From NCBI RefSeq assembly GCF_001552375.1, contig NZ_BCRB01000011.1:1-64000 (forward strand): a stretch of 64,000 bases of DNA, read 5' to 3'. The notes under the pieces were generated by a model that was given only the letters and a program-made list of their open reading frames with translations, had not been told where the DNA came from and did not search any database. Shown here piece by piece: positions 13,865-21,782 of this stretch (position 1 is its first letter; every line of letters starts with the position of its first letter). A program made the translations under genes and the position numbers. This DNA is from Cellulomonas iranensis NBRC 101100 = JCM 18110. GTDB lineage: Bacteria; Actinomycetota; Actinomycetes; Actinomycetales; Cellulomonadaceae.

Positions 13865-14479
13865 TCAGTCGGCGTCCGGGAGGGGCGGCAGGTCCGGCTC
13901 GCCGGCGCGCGCCGCCCAGCCCTCGACCGTCGCGTCCCACGTCGTCCCGAGGACGGTCGCGTCGACCAGACCCGCGACGTGCTCGGGCGCGGCTCGCAGC
14001 ACGGCCTCGACCGCGTCGTCCACGGGCAGCACCAGGAACCGGGCGGGCAGCTCGTGCGCGGCGTGCCGGCGCGCGACCTCGTCGCGCACCGCCGCGGCCA
14101 GCCGTCCGTCGGCGGCGCCGCCCGCCGCACCCTCGGCACGCACGAGCGCCCGCGCGACCTCCACGACGGCACGTCGCGAGCGCGGCCCCAGCGCGTCGAC
14201 GCCCGCGGGCAGCGCGTCCGCGAGCGGCTCGCGGGGCACGGGGAGCGCCGCGGCCGCCATGGCGCGGTCCTCGTCCACGCCCGCGAGCCACGCGAGCGCG
14301 CGCACGGTCTCGGGCGAGGGCACGGAGTCGTACCTGCCGGACGCGATCCCGGCGATCGTCGTGTGCACGACCGCGAAGCCGGCGTCCTGCGCGGCCCGCG
14401 CGAGGGAGCGGAGCGACTCCCCCGGACGGCGCTCGCGCGCGAGCGCGACGAGGTCGGCGAGCGTCGTCGGACCCTCCAC
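13865..14479 (-). CDS. XRE-family regulator with C-terminal domain
   Basis: A 204-aa protein with an N-terminal helix-turn-helix (about residues 5-70, including SLRSLARAAQ and TTIAGIASGRYDSVPSPETV). A C-terminal region of unknown fold is rich in Ala and Arg. The HTH layout, with a longer loop than classical Cro/C1, resembles actinobacterial XRE regulators paired with ImmA peptidases. GTG start with GGAGG 10 nt upstream. It is the likely substrate of the peptidase encoded at 13350-13754 and the likely ligand of the palindromes in the divergent region 14480-14681. Confidence 0.7.
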   Translation of the reverse strand: MEGPTTLADLVALARERRPGESLRSLARAAQDAGFAVVHTTIAGIASGRYDSVPSPETVRALAWLAGVDEDRAMAAAALPVPREPLADALPAGVDALGPRSRRAVVEVARALVRAEGAAGGAADGRLAAAVRDEVARRHAAHELPARFLVLPVDDAVEAVLRAAPEHVAGLVDATVLGTTWDATVEGWAARAGEPDLPPLPDAD

Positions 14480-14513
14480 GGGCGAGCCACCTCCTCCGCC
14501 GCGCCACCCTGCG

Positions 14514-14628
14514 TGACAAGCGACGGGGCCATCGTCGCAGATGGGAGCGGCGATCCGCGGCCACCGCCCGACAAGTGGCGCGCACCGCGGTGCGCAGCGC
14601 GCATCCATGGTGCGCACACCACTTGTCA
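14514..14628. promoter_or_regulatory. Divergent control region with nested inverted repeats
   Basis: Three GACAAG boxes occur at about 54-nt spacing: TGACAAG 14514-14520, CGACAAG 14569-14575, and inverted CTTGTCA 14622-14628. The latter two bound a large inverted repeat (14570-14627) whose arms both read GACAAGTGG near the ends. Inside it, GCGCACCGCGGTGCGC at 14580-14595 is a perfect 16-bp palindrome. The region lies between two divergent XRE genes, so these are probable operator sites. Confidence 0.65.
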
Positions 14629-14681
14629 GTACGCGCGCCGGGCGGCGATGATGGGCGGCCCGACGACACGGGGAGAGGTCG

Positions 14682-14945
14682 ATGCGCGTGAAGGACCCGG
14701 CGCTGCTGCGCGAGCGGCGCGTGCGGCGACGGCTCACCCAGCGCGAGCTCGCGTTCCTCGTGCGGCGCTCGCAGGCCACGGTGTGGCAGCTCGAGAACGG
14801 CCAGCTCCGCACCGTGACGCCGCAGCTCGCCCGCGCGATCTCCGACCGCCTCGACACGCCGTGCACCGACCTGTTCGAACCGCGCCCCGACGACCGGACC
14901 GGCGACCCGGTCCGGCCCGACACCCCCGCAGGAGGACCCGCATGA
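14682..14945 (+). CDS. XRE-family helix-turn-helix protein, 87 aa
   Basis: Compact Cro/C1-type regulator. The HTH is RERRVRRRLTQRELAFLVRR with recognition helix SQATVWQLENG. The remainder (VTPQLARAISDRLDTPCTDLFEP) is the usual helical close of single-domain XRE proteins. ATG with GGGGAGAGG 3 nt upstream. It is divergent from the longer XRE gene and overlaps the next small gene by 4 bp (ATGA), so the two are probably coupled. Confidence 0.85.
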   Translation: MRVKDPALLRERRVRRRLTQRELAFLVRRSQATVWQLENGQLRTVTPQLARAISDRLDTPCTDLFEPRPDDRTGDPVRPDTPAGGPA

Positions 14946-15115
14946 CCCGACCCGCCGGCGCCCAGCTCAAGTACGACGACGAGGACGAGCCGGTCGTGCA
15001 CTGGGCGGTCTGCCACGGCTGCGCGTGGGTCGGGCCCGACCGGCTATCGCCCGCCGACGCGCGGGCCGACGCCGCGGAGCACGACGACCGCGCGCACGCG
15101 CGCCGCGTCGGCTGA
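14942..15115 (+). CDS. Small CxxC...HxxxxH protein, 57 aa
   Basis: Short acidic-to-neutral protein translated by ATGA overlap with the XRE gene. It contains CHGC (Cys24 and Cys27 by count) followed after about 19 residues by HDDRAH, forming a Cx2C-Hx4H arrangement that could bind one zinc ion. The segment between (WVGPDRLSPADARADAAE) is predicted helical. Similar short zinc-finger-like proteins occur in actinophages and actinobacterial XRE loci. A function is not known. Confidence 0.7.
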   Translation: MTRPAGAQLKYDDEDEPVVHWAVCHGCAWVGPDRLSPADARADAAEHDDRAHARRVG

Positions 15116-15199
15116 GCCCGCCCGCGAACGGGACGGCCGCGGACCGCCGGCCGAGCGCGGGCGGCCCCGCGCCCCCCGCGACGGCCGGCGGGCGCCGCG

Positions 15200-16456
15200 T
15201 CAGCGCGTGAGGACGGCGACCGCCTCGAGGTGGTGCGTCATGGGGAACAGGTCGTGCCCCGTGATCTCGAGCCCCGTCCACCCGCGCTCGGCGAGCAGGG
15301 CGACGTCGCGCGCCAGCGCCGCCGGGTCGCACGCGACGTAGACGATCCGCTCGGGTCGCAGCGCGGCGACCGCCTCGACGACGCGCCGGCCGGCACCCGT
15401 CCGCGGCGGGTCGAGCACGACGACGTCGGCCGCCGCCGCGGCGGGCACGCCGCCGCGCCGCCCCGTCAGCACGTCGGCGACGTCCCCCGCGTGCAGCTCG
15501 ACCTGCGGCCGGTCGTGCGCGTTGCGCCGAGCGTCCCGCACGGCACGCTCGTCACCCTCGACCGCCACGAGCCGACCGTCGGGACCGACCGCGTCGGCCA
15601 ACGGCGACGAGAACAGCCCCGCACCCGCGTAGAGGTCCAGCACGGTGGCACCCGCGACGTCGCCCACCGCGTCGAGCACGCGCGACGTGAGCAGCGCGGG
15701 CGCTCCCCGGTGCACCTGCCAGAAGCCCGCCGCGGCCACGCGGTACTCGTAGGTCGTCGCACCGACCTCGACCCGCTCGCGGACGGCGGCGCGCGCGTTC
15801 GGCCGGGGGTCTGGCCGGTTCGCGTGCAGGTCGAACGGCGCACCGTCGAGCAGGACGATCGGCGTCGCGCCGTCCGCGGGCGCGACCGCCTCGACGCGGG
15901 TGCCCGCCGGCCACCGCCGGTCGAACAGGCCGAGGGCCGCGACGTGCTCGCTCGCGAGCGGCATGTCGGCCAGCGGCAGCACCGTGTGCGACCGGTGCCG
16001 GCGCATCCCGGCGCGTCCCTCGGCGTCGACGTGCAGGTCGATGCGCGTGCGCCACGCGAGGCCGCCGCGCTCGTCGTCCCCGGGGACGCCCGCGACCTCG
16101 GGGGCGAGGTCGACGCGCGCGAGCCGCCGCAGCTGCTCGGCCAGCACGGCGGACTTCCAGGCGCGCTGGGCGGGCAGCGCGACGTGCGCGAGCTCTCCCC
16201 CGCCGACCCCGCCGGGTCCGGCGGCGGGCCACGCCGACGGCACGCGGTCGGGCGACGCGTCGAGCACCTCGACCGCGTCGGCGCGCCAGAACTTCGCGTC
16301 GGGCGCGGCGTCGGTGAGCCGCGCCCGGACGCGCTCGCCCGGCAGGGTGTGCCGCACGAACACGACGCGCCCGTCGTGCCGGGCCACGCAGTGCCCGCCG
16401 TGGGCCACGGGCCCGATCTCGAGGTCGACCGTCGCGCCGGGGGTGTCAGTAGCCAC
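15200..16456 (-). CDS. TrmA/RlmD-family 5-methyluridine RNA methyltransferase
   Basis: SAM-dependent RNA uracil-C5 methyltransferase of 418 aa. An N-terminal TRAM-like beta domain (DLEIGPVAHGGHCVARHDGRV) is followed by the Rossmann methyltransferase core (LDLYAGAGLFSSPLADAVG). The nucleophile is Cys376 in YVACDPAALARD, then the C-terminal GHDLFPMTHHLE family signature. The RNA target (23S or tRNA) is unknown. No FeS-type CxxxxxCxxC set is seen. The GTG start lies within the last codons of the KimA-like gene (11-bp overlap), so it is translationally coupled to that gene. Confidence 0.9.
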   Translation of the reverse strand: MATDTPGATVDLEIGPVAHGGHCVARHDGRVVFVRHTLPGERVRARLTDAAPDAKFWRADAVEVLDASPDRVPSAWPAAGPGGVGGGELAHVALPAQRAWKSAVLAEQLRRLARVDLAPEVAGVPGDDERGGLAWRTRIDLHVDAEGRAGMRRHRSHTVLPLADMPLASEHVAALGLFDRRWPAGTRVEAVAPADGATPIVLLDGAPFDLHANRPDPRPNARAAVRERVEVGATTYEYRVAAAGFWQVHRGAPALLTSRVLDAVGDVAGATVLDLYAGAGLFSSPLADAVGPDGRLVAVEGDERAVRDARRNAHDRPQVELHAGDVADVLTGRRGGVPAAAAADVVVLDPPRTGAGRRVVEAVAALRPERIVYVACDPAALARDVALLAERGWTGLEITGHDLFPMTHHLEAVAVLTR

Positions 16457-18449
16457 GCGGCACGGTACCCCGGACCGGGTCCTCGAGCCCCGTCTGCCCC
16501 TCACTCGACGCGAGCTGCCACGGCACGGACGCCACGACCACCCCGGGCGTGAACAGCAGACGGCTCTTGAGGCGCAGCGCGCTCTGGTTGTGCAGCAGCT
16601 GCTCCCACCAGTGCCCCACGACGTACTCGGGGATGTACACGACGACGAGGTCGCGCGGGCTCTCGCGGCGGATCGAGCGCACGTAGGTCAGCACCGGGCG
16701 CGTGATCTCGCGGAACGGCGAGTCCAGCACGCGCAGCGGCACCGGCAGGTCGGCCGCGTCCCACTGCGCGCGCAGCGCGGCGACGTCGTCCGCGTCGACC
16801 CCGACGGTGACGGCCTCGAGCACGTTCGGCCGCGACGCGCGGGCGTACGCCAGCGCGCGCATGGTCGGGCGGTGCAGGTGCGACACCAGCACGACCGCGT
16901 GCACGCGGCTCGGCAGCGCGCGGGCCCCCTGCTCGTCGTCGGCCAGCGCGAGCTCGGCGCGCACGCGGCGGTAGTGCTCGTGCACCCCCTGCATCGCCAC
17001 GAAGACCAGGGCCATCGCGAGGATCGCGATCCACGCACCGTGCGTGAACTTCGTGAGGAGCACGATGACGAGCACCGTGGCCGTCATGCCCAGGCCGATC
17101 GTGTTGATGACGCGCGAGCGGCGCATGCGCGCCCGCGCGCGCGGCTCCGGCTCGGTGCGCAGCTCGCGCGTCCAGTGCCTGACCATCCCGAGCTGCGACA
17201 GCGTGAACGAGACGAACACGCCGACGATGTACAGCTGGATGAGCCGCGTGACCTGCGCGTCGAACGCCCAGATGAGCGCGATCGCGGCGGCGGCGAGCGT
17301 GAGGATGCCGTTGGAGAACGCGAGGCGGTCGCCGCGCGTGTGCAGCTGGCGCGGCAGGTAGCCGTCCTTGGCGAGGATCGACCCGAGCACGGGGAACCCG
17401 TTGAACGCGGTGTTCGCGGCGAGCACGAGGATCAGGCCCGTCACGACCGACACCACCACGAACAGCACGTCGACGCCCGAGAAGACCGACGCCGCGAGCT
17501 GGCTGATGACGGGGTGCTGCTCGTACGCGTCGCCGACGGGCACGCCGTCGCGCAGCAGCTGCGTCGCCGGGTCGTCGACGAACTTCACGCCCGTGGCCTG
17601 CGCGAGCAGCAGGATCGACAGGATCATCGCGATCGAGATCGACCCGAGCAGCAGCAGCGTCGTCGCGGCGTTGCGGGACTTGGGCTTCTTGAACGCCGGC
17701 ACGCCGTTGCTGATGGCCTCGACGCCCGTCAGCGCGGCGCAGCCCGACGCGAACGCGCGCAGCACCAGGAAGCCGCCGGCGAGCCCCATGAGGCCCTGGT
17801 CGAACCCGGGCTCCGACGCGACGCCGAAGCCCGCGCTCTCGGCGGCGGGCAGCGTGCCGGTGAAGTAGCGGACGGCCCCGACCACGGCGATCGACCCCAT
17901 CGCCGCCATGAAGAGGTACACCGGGATCGCGAACGCCGTCCCCGACTCCTTGACGCCCCGCAGGTTGACGAGCGTCAGCGCGACCACCAGCCCGATCGCG
18001 AACGTCGTCTCGTGCCCGCGCAGCGCCGGGATCGCCGTGGCCGCGTACTGCGCGCCCGACGAGATCGACACCGCGACCGTGAGCACGTAGTCCACGAGCA
18101 GCGCGCTCGCGACCGTGACGCCCGCGCGCGGCCCGAGGTTGACCGACGCGACCTCGTAGTCGCCGCCGCCCGACGGGTAGGCGTGCACGTTCTGCCGGTA
18201 CGACGCGACGACCGTGAGCAGCACGAGCGCGACCGCGATCCCGACCCACGGCGAGATGGTCAGCGCCGTGAGCCCGGCGAGCGACAGCGTCAGCAGGATC
18301 TCGTCGGGCGCGTACGCCACGGACGAGAGCGCGTCGGACGCGAAGACGGGCAGCGCGATGCGCTTGGGCAGGAGGGTGTGGCCCAGCCGGTCGCTGCGGA
18401 CCGGCCGGCCGAGCACGAGCCGTTTGGCGGCGTCTGCGAGGTCCGACAC
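16446..18449 (-). CDS. KimA-like APC/KUP potassium permease
   Basis: A 667-aa permease with about 12 transmembrane helices and a soluble C-terminal domain of roughly 180 residues. The N-terminal KRIALPVFASDALSSVAYAPDEILLTL corresponds to the ASD-x-SSVAY segment of B. subtilis KimA (YdaO), a high-affinity K+/H+ symporter in the APC superfamily. Often it is annotated only as an amino-acid permease. The divergent pair of TrkA regulators 100 bp away supports potassium as substrate. The GTG start follows TACGAT by 8 nt, indicating a leaderless mRNA. Confidence 0.82.
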   Translation of the reverse strand: MSDLADAAKRLVLGRPVRSDRLGHTLLPKRIALPVFASDALSSVAYAPDEILLTLSLAGLTALTISPWVGIAVALVLLTVVASYRQNVHAYPSGGGDYEVASVNLGPRAGVTVASALLVDYVLTVAVSISSGAQYAATAIPALRGHETTFAIGLVVALTLVNLRGVKESGTAFAIPVYLFMAAMGSIAVVGAVRYFTGTLPAAESAGFGVASEPGFDQGLMGLAGGFLVLRAFASGCAALTGVEAISNGVPAFKKPKSRNAATTLLLLGSISIAMILSILLLAQATGVKFVDDPATQLLRDGVPVGDAYEQHPVISQLAASVFSGVDVLFVVVSVVTGLILVLAANTAFNGFPVLGSILAKDGYLPRQLHTRGDRLAFSNGILTLAAAAIALIWAFDAQVTRLIQLYIVGVFVSFTLSQLGMVRHWTRELRTEPEPRARARMRRSRVINTIGLGMTATVLVIVLLTKFTHGAWIAILAMALVFVAMQGVHEHYRRVRAELALADDEQGARALPSRVHAVVLVSHLHRPTMRALAYARASRPNVLEAVTVGVDADDVAALRAQWDAADLPVPLRVLDSPFREITRPVLTYVRSIRRESPRDLVVVYIPEYVVGHWWEQLLHNQSALRLKSRLLFTPGVVVASVPWQLASSEGQTGLEDPVRGTVPRGY

Positions 18450-18457
18450 GAGCAGCG

Positions 18458-18463
18458 ATCGTA
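18458..18463 (-). promoter_or_regulatory. -10 hexamer, leaderless permease gene
   Basis: TACGAT 8 nt before GTG 18449. Confidence 0.45.
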
Positions 18464-18538
18464 TGCCCGCGGGGCCCCCGGCTCACAGGCCCCGCGCGGG
18501 ACCCGCCGCGACGGGCGCGCGAGAGCGCCCGCGGGGTA

Positions 18539-18544
18539 TAGCGT
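18539..18544 (+). promoter_or_regulatory. -10 hexamer, leaderless trkA gene
   Basis: TAGCGT 8 nt before GTG 18553; the overlapping TATAGC two bases upstream is an alternative register. Confidence 0.45.
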
Positions 18545-18552
18545 GACCGGCT

Positions 18553-19218
18553 GTGCACTTCGTCATCATGGGATGCGGGCGCGTGGGGGCGACGCTCGCG
18601 CAGTCCCTGGAGGCCCGCGGCCACTCGGTCGCGGTGATCGACCAGAACCCCGACGCGTTCCGCCGTCTCGACGCCGACTTCCAGGGCAACAAGGTCACCG
18701 GCCTCGGCTTCGACCGCGACACCCTGCGCACGGCCGGCATCGACGACACGTACGCGTTCGCCGCGGTGTCCGACGGCGACAACTCGAACATCCTCGCGGC
18801 GCGCGTGGTGCGCGAGACGTTCGGCGTGGAGAACGTCGTGGCCCGCATCTACGACCCGCACCGCGCCGAGATCTACCAGCGCCTGGGCATCCCCACGGTC
18901 GCGACCGTGCGGTGGACCTCCGACCAGGTGCTGCGCCGCATGCTGCCGATGGGCACGACCGACGAGTACCGCGACGCCTCGGGGCAGATCCAGCTCGCGC
19001 AGGTCGACGTGCACGCCGGCTGGGTGGGACGCCCGCTGCGCGCGCTCGAGGAGGCCAGCGGCGCGCGGGTCGCGTACCTCACGCGCTACGGCGACGGCGT
19101 GCTGCCGACGGCCGGTTCCGTCCTGCAGGAGAGCGACACCGTGCACCTGCTGCTGCGCGTCGAGGACGCGCCGGCCGTGGAGCGTGTGCTCACCTCGCCC
19201 CCGAAGGTGGAGTCATGA
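18553..19218 (+). CDS. trkA: TrkA-family potassium uptake regulator, first copy
   Basis: A 221-aa RCK protein. The N-terminal Rossmann domain opens with HFVIMGCGRVGATLAQSLE (GxGxxG dinucleotide fold) and contains VSDGDNSNILAARVV. A C-terminal RCK_C domain follows. It would gate a potassium channel or transporter in response to nucleotide. The next gene is a second TrkA overlapping by 4 bp (ATGA), as in the Mycobacterium ceoB/ceoC pair. The two subunits probably act together, perhaps on the divergent KimA-like permease. Confidence 0.92.
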   Translation: MHFVIMGCGRVGATLAQSLEARGHSVAVIDQNPDAFRRLDADFQGNKVTGLGFDRDTLRTAGIDDTYAFAAVSDGDNSNILAARVVRETFGVENVVARIYDPHRAEIYQRLGIPTVATVRWTSDQVLRRMLPMGTTDEYRDASGQIQLAQVDVHAGWVGRPLRALEEASGARVAYLTRYGDGVLPTAGSVLQESDTVHLLLRVEDAPAVERVLTSPPKVES

Positions 19219-19889
19219 GGGTCGTCATCGCCGGCGCCGGGTCCGTCGGCCGGTCCATCGCGCGCGAGCTGCTCGCGCACGACCACGAGGTCACGCTGAT
19301 CGACCGGCAGCCGTCGGCGATGCGGGTCGCGCAGGTCGCCGAGGCGGACTGGCTGCTGGCCGACGCGTGCGAGCTCCCCACGCTCCGCGAGGTCCGCGCC
19401 GACGAGTGCGACGTCATGGTCGCCGCGACGGGCGACGACAAGGCGAACCTCGTGGTGTCGCTGCTCGCGAAGACGGAGTTCGGCGTGCCGCGCACGGTCG
19501 CGCGCGTCAACAACCCGAAGAACGAGTGGATGTTCGACGACGCGTGGGGCGTCGACGTGGCCGTGTCGACGCCGCGCATCATGACGGCGATGGTCGAGGA
19601 GGCCGTCGCCGTCGGCGACCTCGTGCGGATCTTCACGTTCCACCAGTCGAAGGCGGACATCCTCGAGCTCACGCTGCCCGAGGGCTCACCCCTCGCGGGC
19701 GTGCGCGTCGGTCAGGTCGAGTGGCCCGCGGACACCGTGCTCGCGTGCATCGTCCGCGACGCGCGCCCGCTGGCGCCGAGCCCCGACGACACGCTCGAGG
19801 GCCGTGACGAGCTGCTGTTCGTCACGGGGCACGAGGCGGACGAGCAGGCGCTCGAGCGCCTGCTGACCCGCGGACCAGCATCCAGCTGA
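19215..19889 (+). CDS. trkA: TrkA-family potassium uptake regulator, second copy
   Basis: A 224-aa RCK protein. It has the nucleotide motif VVIAGAGSVGRSIARELLA, an acidic LIDRQP at the end of strand two, and a C-terminal RCK_C domain (ILELTLPEGSPLAGVRVGQV). It is translationally coupled to the first trkA. Its last 68 bp overlap the end of the convergent DUF3159 gene, so the two 3' ends are mutually antisense. Sequence divergence from the first copy suggests a heteromeric ring rather than a recent duplication. Confidence 0.92.
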   Translation: MRVVIAGAGSVGRSIARELLAHDHEVTLIDRQPSAMRVAQVAEADWLLADACELPTLREVRADECDVMVAATGDDKANLVVSLLAKTEFGVPRTVARVNNPKNEWMFDDAWGVDVAVSTPRIMTAMVEEAVAVGDLVRIFTFHQSKADILELTLPEGSPLAGVRVGQVEWPADTVLACIVRDARPLAPSPDDTLEGRDELLFVTGHEADEQALERLLTRGPASS

Positions 19890-20586
19890 GCCACAGCGTC
19901 AGGGCGGTCAGCGGCAGGCCCATCGCGAGCTTCGCCGTGCCCAGCCACACGACCTGACCGGCGAGGAAGAGCGGGAGCTGCACGAGCAGGCGCACCCCGA
20001 ACATCGCCACCCAGGGCCAGGTCGCGAGCGCGTAGCGGCGGCGCAGCGCGGGCTCCGCGCGCCACTCGAGCGCACCGCCCCACGTGCCGCCCGCGAGCGG
20101 GCCGCGGTTGCTGAACATCCCGACGACGAGCCCGACGAGCGGCCACCCGACGACGATCGTCGCGAGCGTGCCCACGAGGTAGGCGGCGTTGACGATGAGG
20201 CCGTACGCGAAGTAGTCGCCCGCGTCGCCGGTGCGCCACGCCCAGATCACGCCGACGCCCACGCCGAGCACGCCCGAGAACGCCTGCGTCACGGGCGTGC
20301 GCTGCACGAGACGCGCGACGACCGCGAGCGCCGCGGCGGCGGCCGCCGAGATCAGCGCGGGCTGCAGGCGTTGACCCGCCGCGATGTAGACCACGACGAA
20401 CAGCAGCCCGGGCGCGACCGCCTCGACCATGCCGCGCACGCCGCCGAGCGCGTCGACGGCCGAGAACTGCTCGGCCGTCAGCGACCGCAGGCCGCGGGCG
20501 CCGCCCTCCTCGGGCGGCACGACGTCGTCGACCGCGTCGAGGACGACCGGCTCGTCGTCACGGGCGTCGTCGCGCGGTGCGGTCAT
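19822..20586 (-). CDS. DUF3159 family membrane protein
   Basis: A 254-aa protein with an acidic cytoplasmic N-terminus (about 35 residues) followed by five or six hydrophobic helices. Segments GVRGMVEAVAPGLLFVVVYIAAG and RTPVTQAFSGVLGVGVGVIWAWRTGDAGDYF match DUF3159, an actinobacterial family of unknown function. The last 68 bp overlap the second trkA in antisense. The 23 C-terminal residues in the overlap are low-complexity (Ala, Arg, Pro), so the overlap constrains little. Confidence 0.85.
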   Translation of the reverse strand: MTAPRDDARDDEPVVLDAVDDVVPPEEGGARGLRSLTAEQFSAVDALGGVRGMVEAVAPGLLFVVVYIAAGQRLQPALISAAAAAALAVVARLVQRTPVTQAFSGVLGVGVGVIWAWRTGDAGDYFAYGLIVNAAYLVGTLATIVVGWPLVGLVVGMFSNRGPLAGGTWGGALEWRAEPALRRRYALATWPWVAMFGVRLLVQLPLFLAGQVVWLGTAKLAMGLPLTALTLWLSWMLVRGSAGARAPARPPRAP

Positions 20587-20590
20587 CGGG

Positions 20591-20962
20591 TCACTCCCCC
20601 GGTCGGGCGCGCAGCTCGTAGCGCGGGTTGAAGATCGTGCGGCGGCCGTCGACGAGGCACACCATCCCGTCGACCTTGAGCCGCCGGCCGGGCTCGATGC
20701 CGGCGATGCTGCGCCGGCCGAGCCACACGAGGTCGAGCGTGCCGGACCCGTCGTACAGCTCGGCCTCGAGCGCGGGCACGCCCTCGCGCGGCCGCAGCGT
20801 GACGGAGCGCAGCACGCCGGACACCGAGGCGCGCGCGCGGTGCGGCAGCGCGTCGACCGGGCAGCACCCGGGCACGCTCACGGCGTCGGCGCGCTCCTCG
20901 TCGGCCTCGATCTCGGCCTGCGACGCGAGGGCCTTGCGCACGCGGTCGCGCAGCGTGGTCAT
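20591..20962 (-). CDS. OB-fold nucleic-acid-binding protein
   Basis: A 123-aa protein with a central OB-fold (ASVSGVLRSVTLRPREG through LKVDGMVCLVDGRRTIFNPRYEL), the layout of actinobacterial OB-fold proteins found next to DUF3710 and DUF3159. The role is probably single-stranded nucleic acid binding (inference). ATG overlaps the DUF3710 stop (ATGA), and the DUF3159 start follows 4 bp after its own stop. DUF3710, OB-fold and DUF3159 thus form one tight operon. Confidence 0.85.
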   Translation of the reverse strand: MTTLRDRVRKALASQAEIEADEERADAVSVPGCCPVDALPHRARASVSGVLRSVTLRPREGVPALEAELYDGSGTLDLVWLGRRSIAGIEPGRRLKVDGMVCLVDGRRTIFNPRYELRARPGE

Positions 20963-21672
20963 CCGATCTCCGTGATCTCGGGCCCGCGCTCGGGCGGCGC
21001 GAGGCGGGGGGCCGCAGGCGGGGGCGGGGGCGTGGCGCCGCCGGGCAGCTGCAGCGGCAGCAGGTCCCGCGGGGGCCGGGCGTCGGTGCCGCGCACGACG
21101 ACGACCTGCCCGAAGAGGTCCTCGAGCCGCCCGGCCGCGTCCGGCTCGACGGCCGCACGGCCGGTGAGCACGCCGCGCAGGAACCAGCGCGGTCCGTCCG
21201 TGCCGAGGAACCGTGCCGGGCGGTGACCCGTGCGCCCCTCGGGGGTGCGCACGGGCAGCCGCGCGAGCAGCTCGCGGCCGTACGGGCCGGGCAGGTCGTC
21301 GACGGTGCCGCCCTGCTGGGTGATCGAGGCGGCGATCTCCTCGCGGATCTCGTCCCAGATGCCCTCGGTCCGGGGCGCGGCGAACGCCTGGAGCTGCAGC
21401 GACGAGCCGTCGAGGAGCACGGCGACCGCGGACACCACGTTGGTCGCCTTGTCGACCTCGAGGCGCACCTCCATGCCGTCGACCTGCGGCAGCCGGATGG
21501 CACCGAGGTCGACGCGCGGCATCTCGGGGTGCGTCGCGTCGACGTCCCACGGTCCGCGGGCGTCACCGAGCTCGGGGGCCGCCTCGACCTCGGCGACGGC
21601 GGCGTCCTGCGGGACGTCGACGGCGGCGTCGCGCGCGTCGTCCTCCTTGGGGCCACGACGGAACAGACCCAC
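20959..21672 (-). CDS. DUF3710 family protein
   Basis: A 237-aa soluble protein. It begins MGLFRRG followed by an acidic linker, then the conserved DUF3710 core (PRVDLGAIRLPQVDGMEVRLE to DLFGQVVVVRGTDARPPRDLLPL). A Pro-rich tail closes it. Function is unknown, but the gene is regularly found beside dut in actinobacteria. GTG start with GGAGG 8 nt upstream; TACTGT at 21745-21750 is a possible -10. First gene of the DUF3710-OB-DUF3159 operon. Confidence 0.88.
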   Translation of the reverse strand: MGLFRRGPKEDDARDAAVDVPQDAAVAEVEAAPELGDARGPWDVDATHPEMPRVDLGAIRLPQVDGMEVRLEVDKATNVVSAVAVLLDGSSLQLQAFAAPRTEGIWDEIREEIAASITQQGGTVDDLPGPYGRELLARLPVRTPEGRTGHRPARFLGTDGPRWFLRGVLTGRAAVEPDAAGRLEDLFGQVVVVRGTDARPPRDLLPLQLPGGATPPPPPAAPRLAPPERGPEITEIG

Positions 21673-21782
21673 GTTCGCTTCCTCCGACCGGCGCCGAGCG
21701 CCCTCGTCCTGCAGTCCTCTGACGTCACAACGACCGCGACGTCGACAGTAGTTCCGATCCCGGCGCAGGGGCCGGTCCCGCG

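Noticed and set aside
13350-15115. Prophage or integrative element remnant
   Set aside because: XRE and ImmA-like genes suggest it, but no integrase, att-like direct repeat, tRNA, or phage structural gene is nearby and base composition matches the surroundings.
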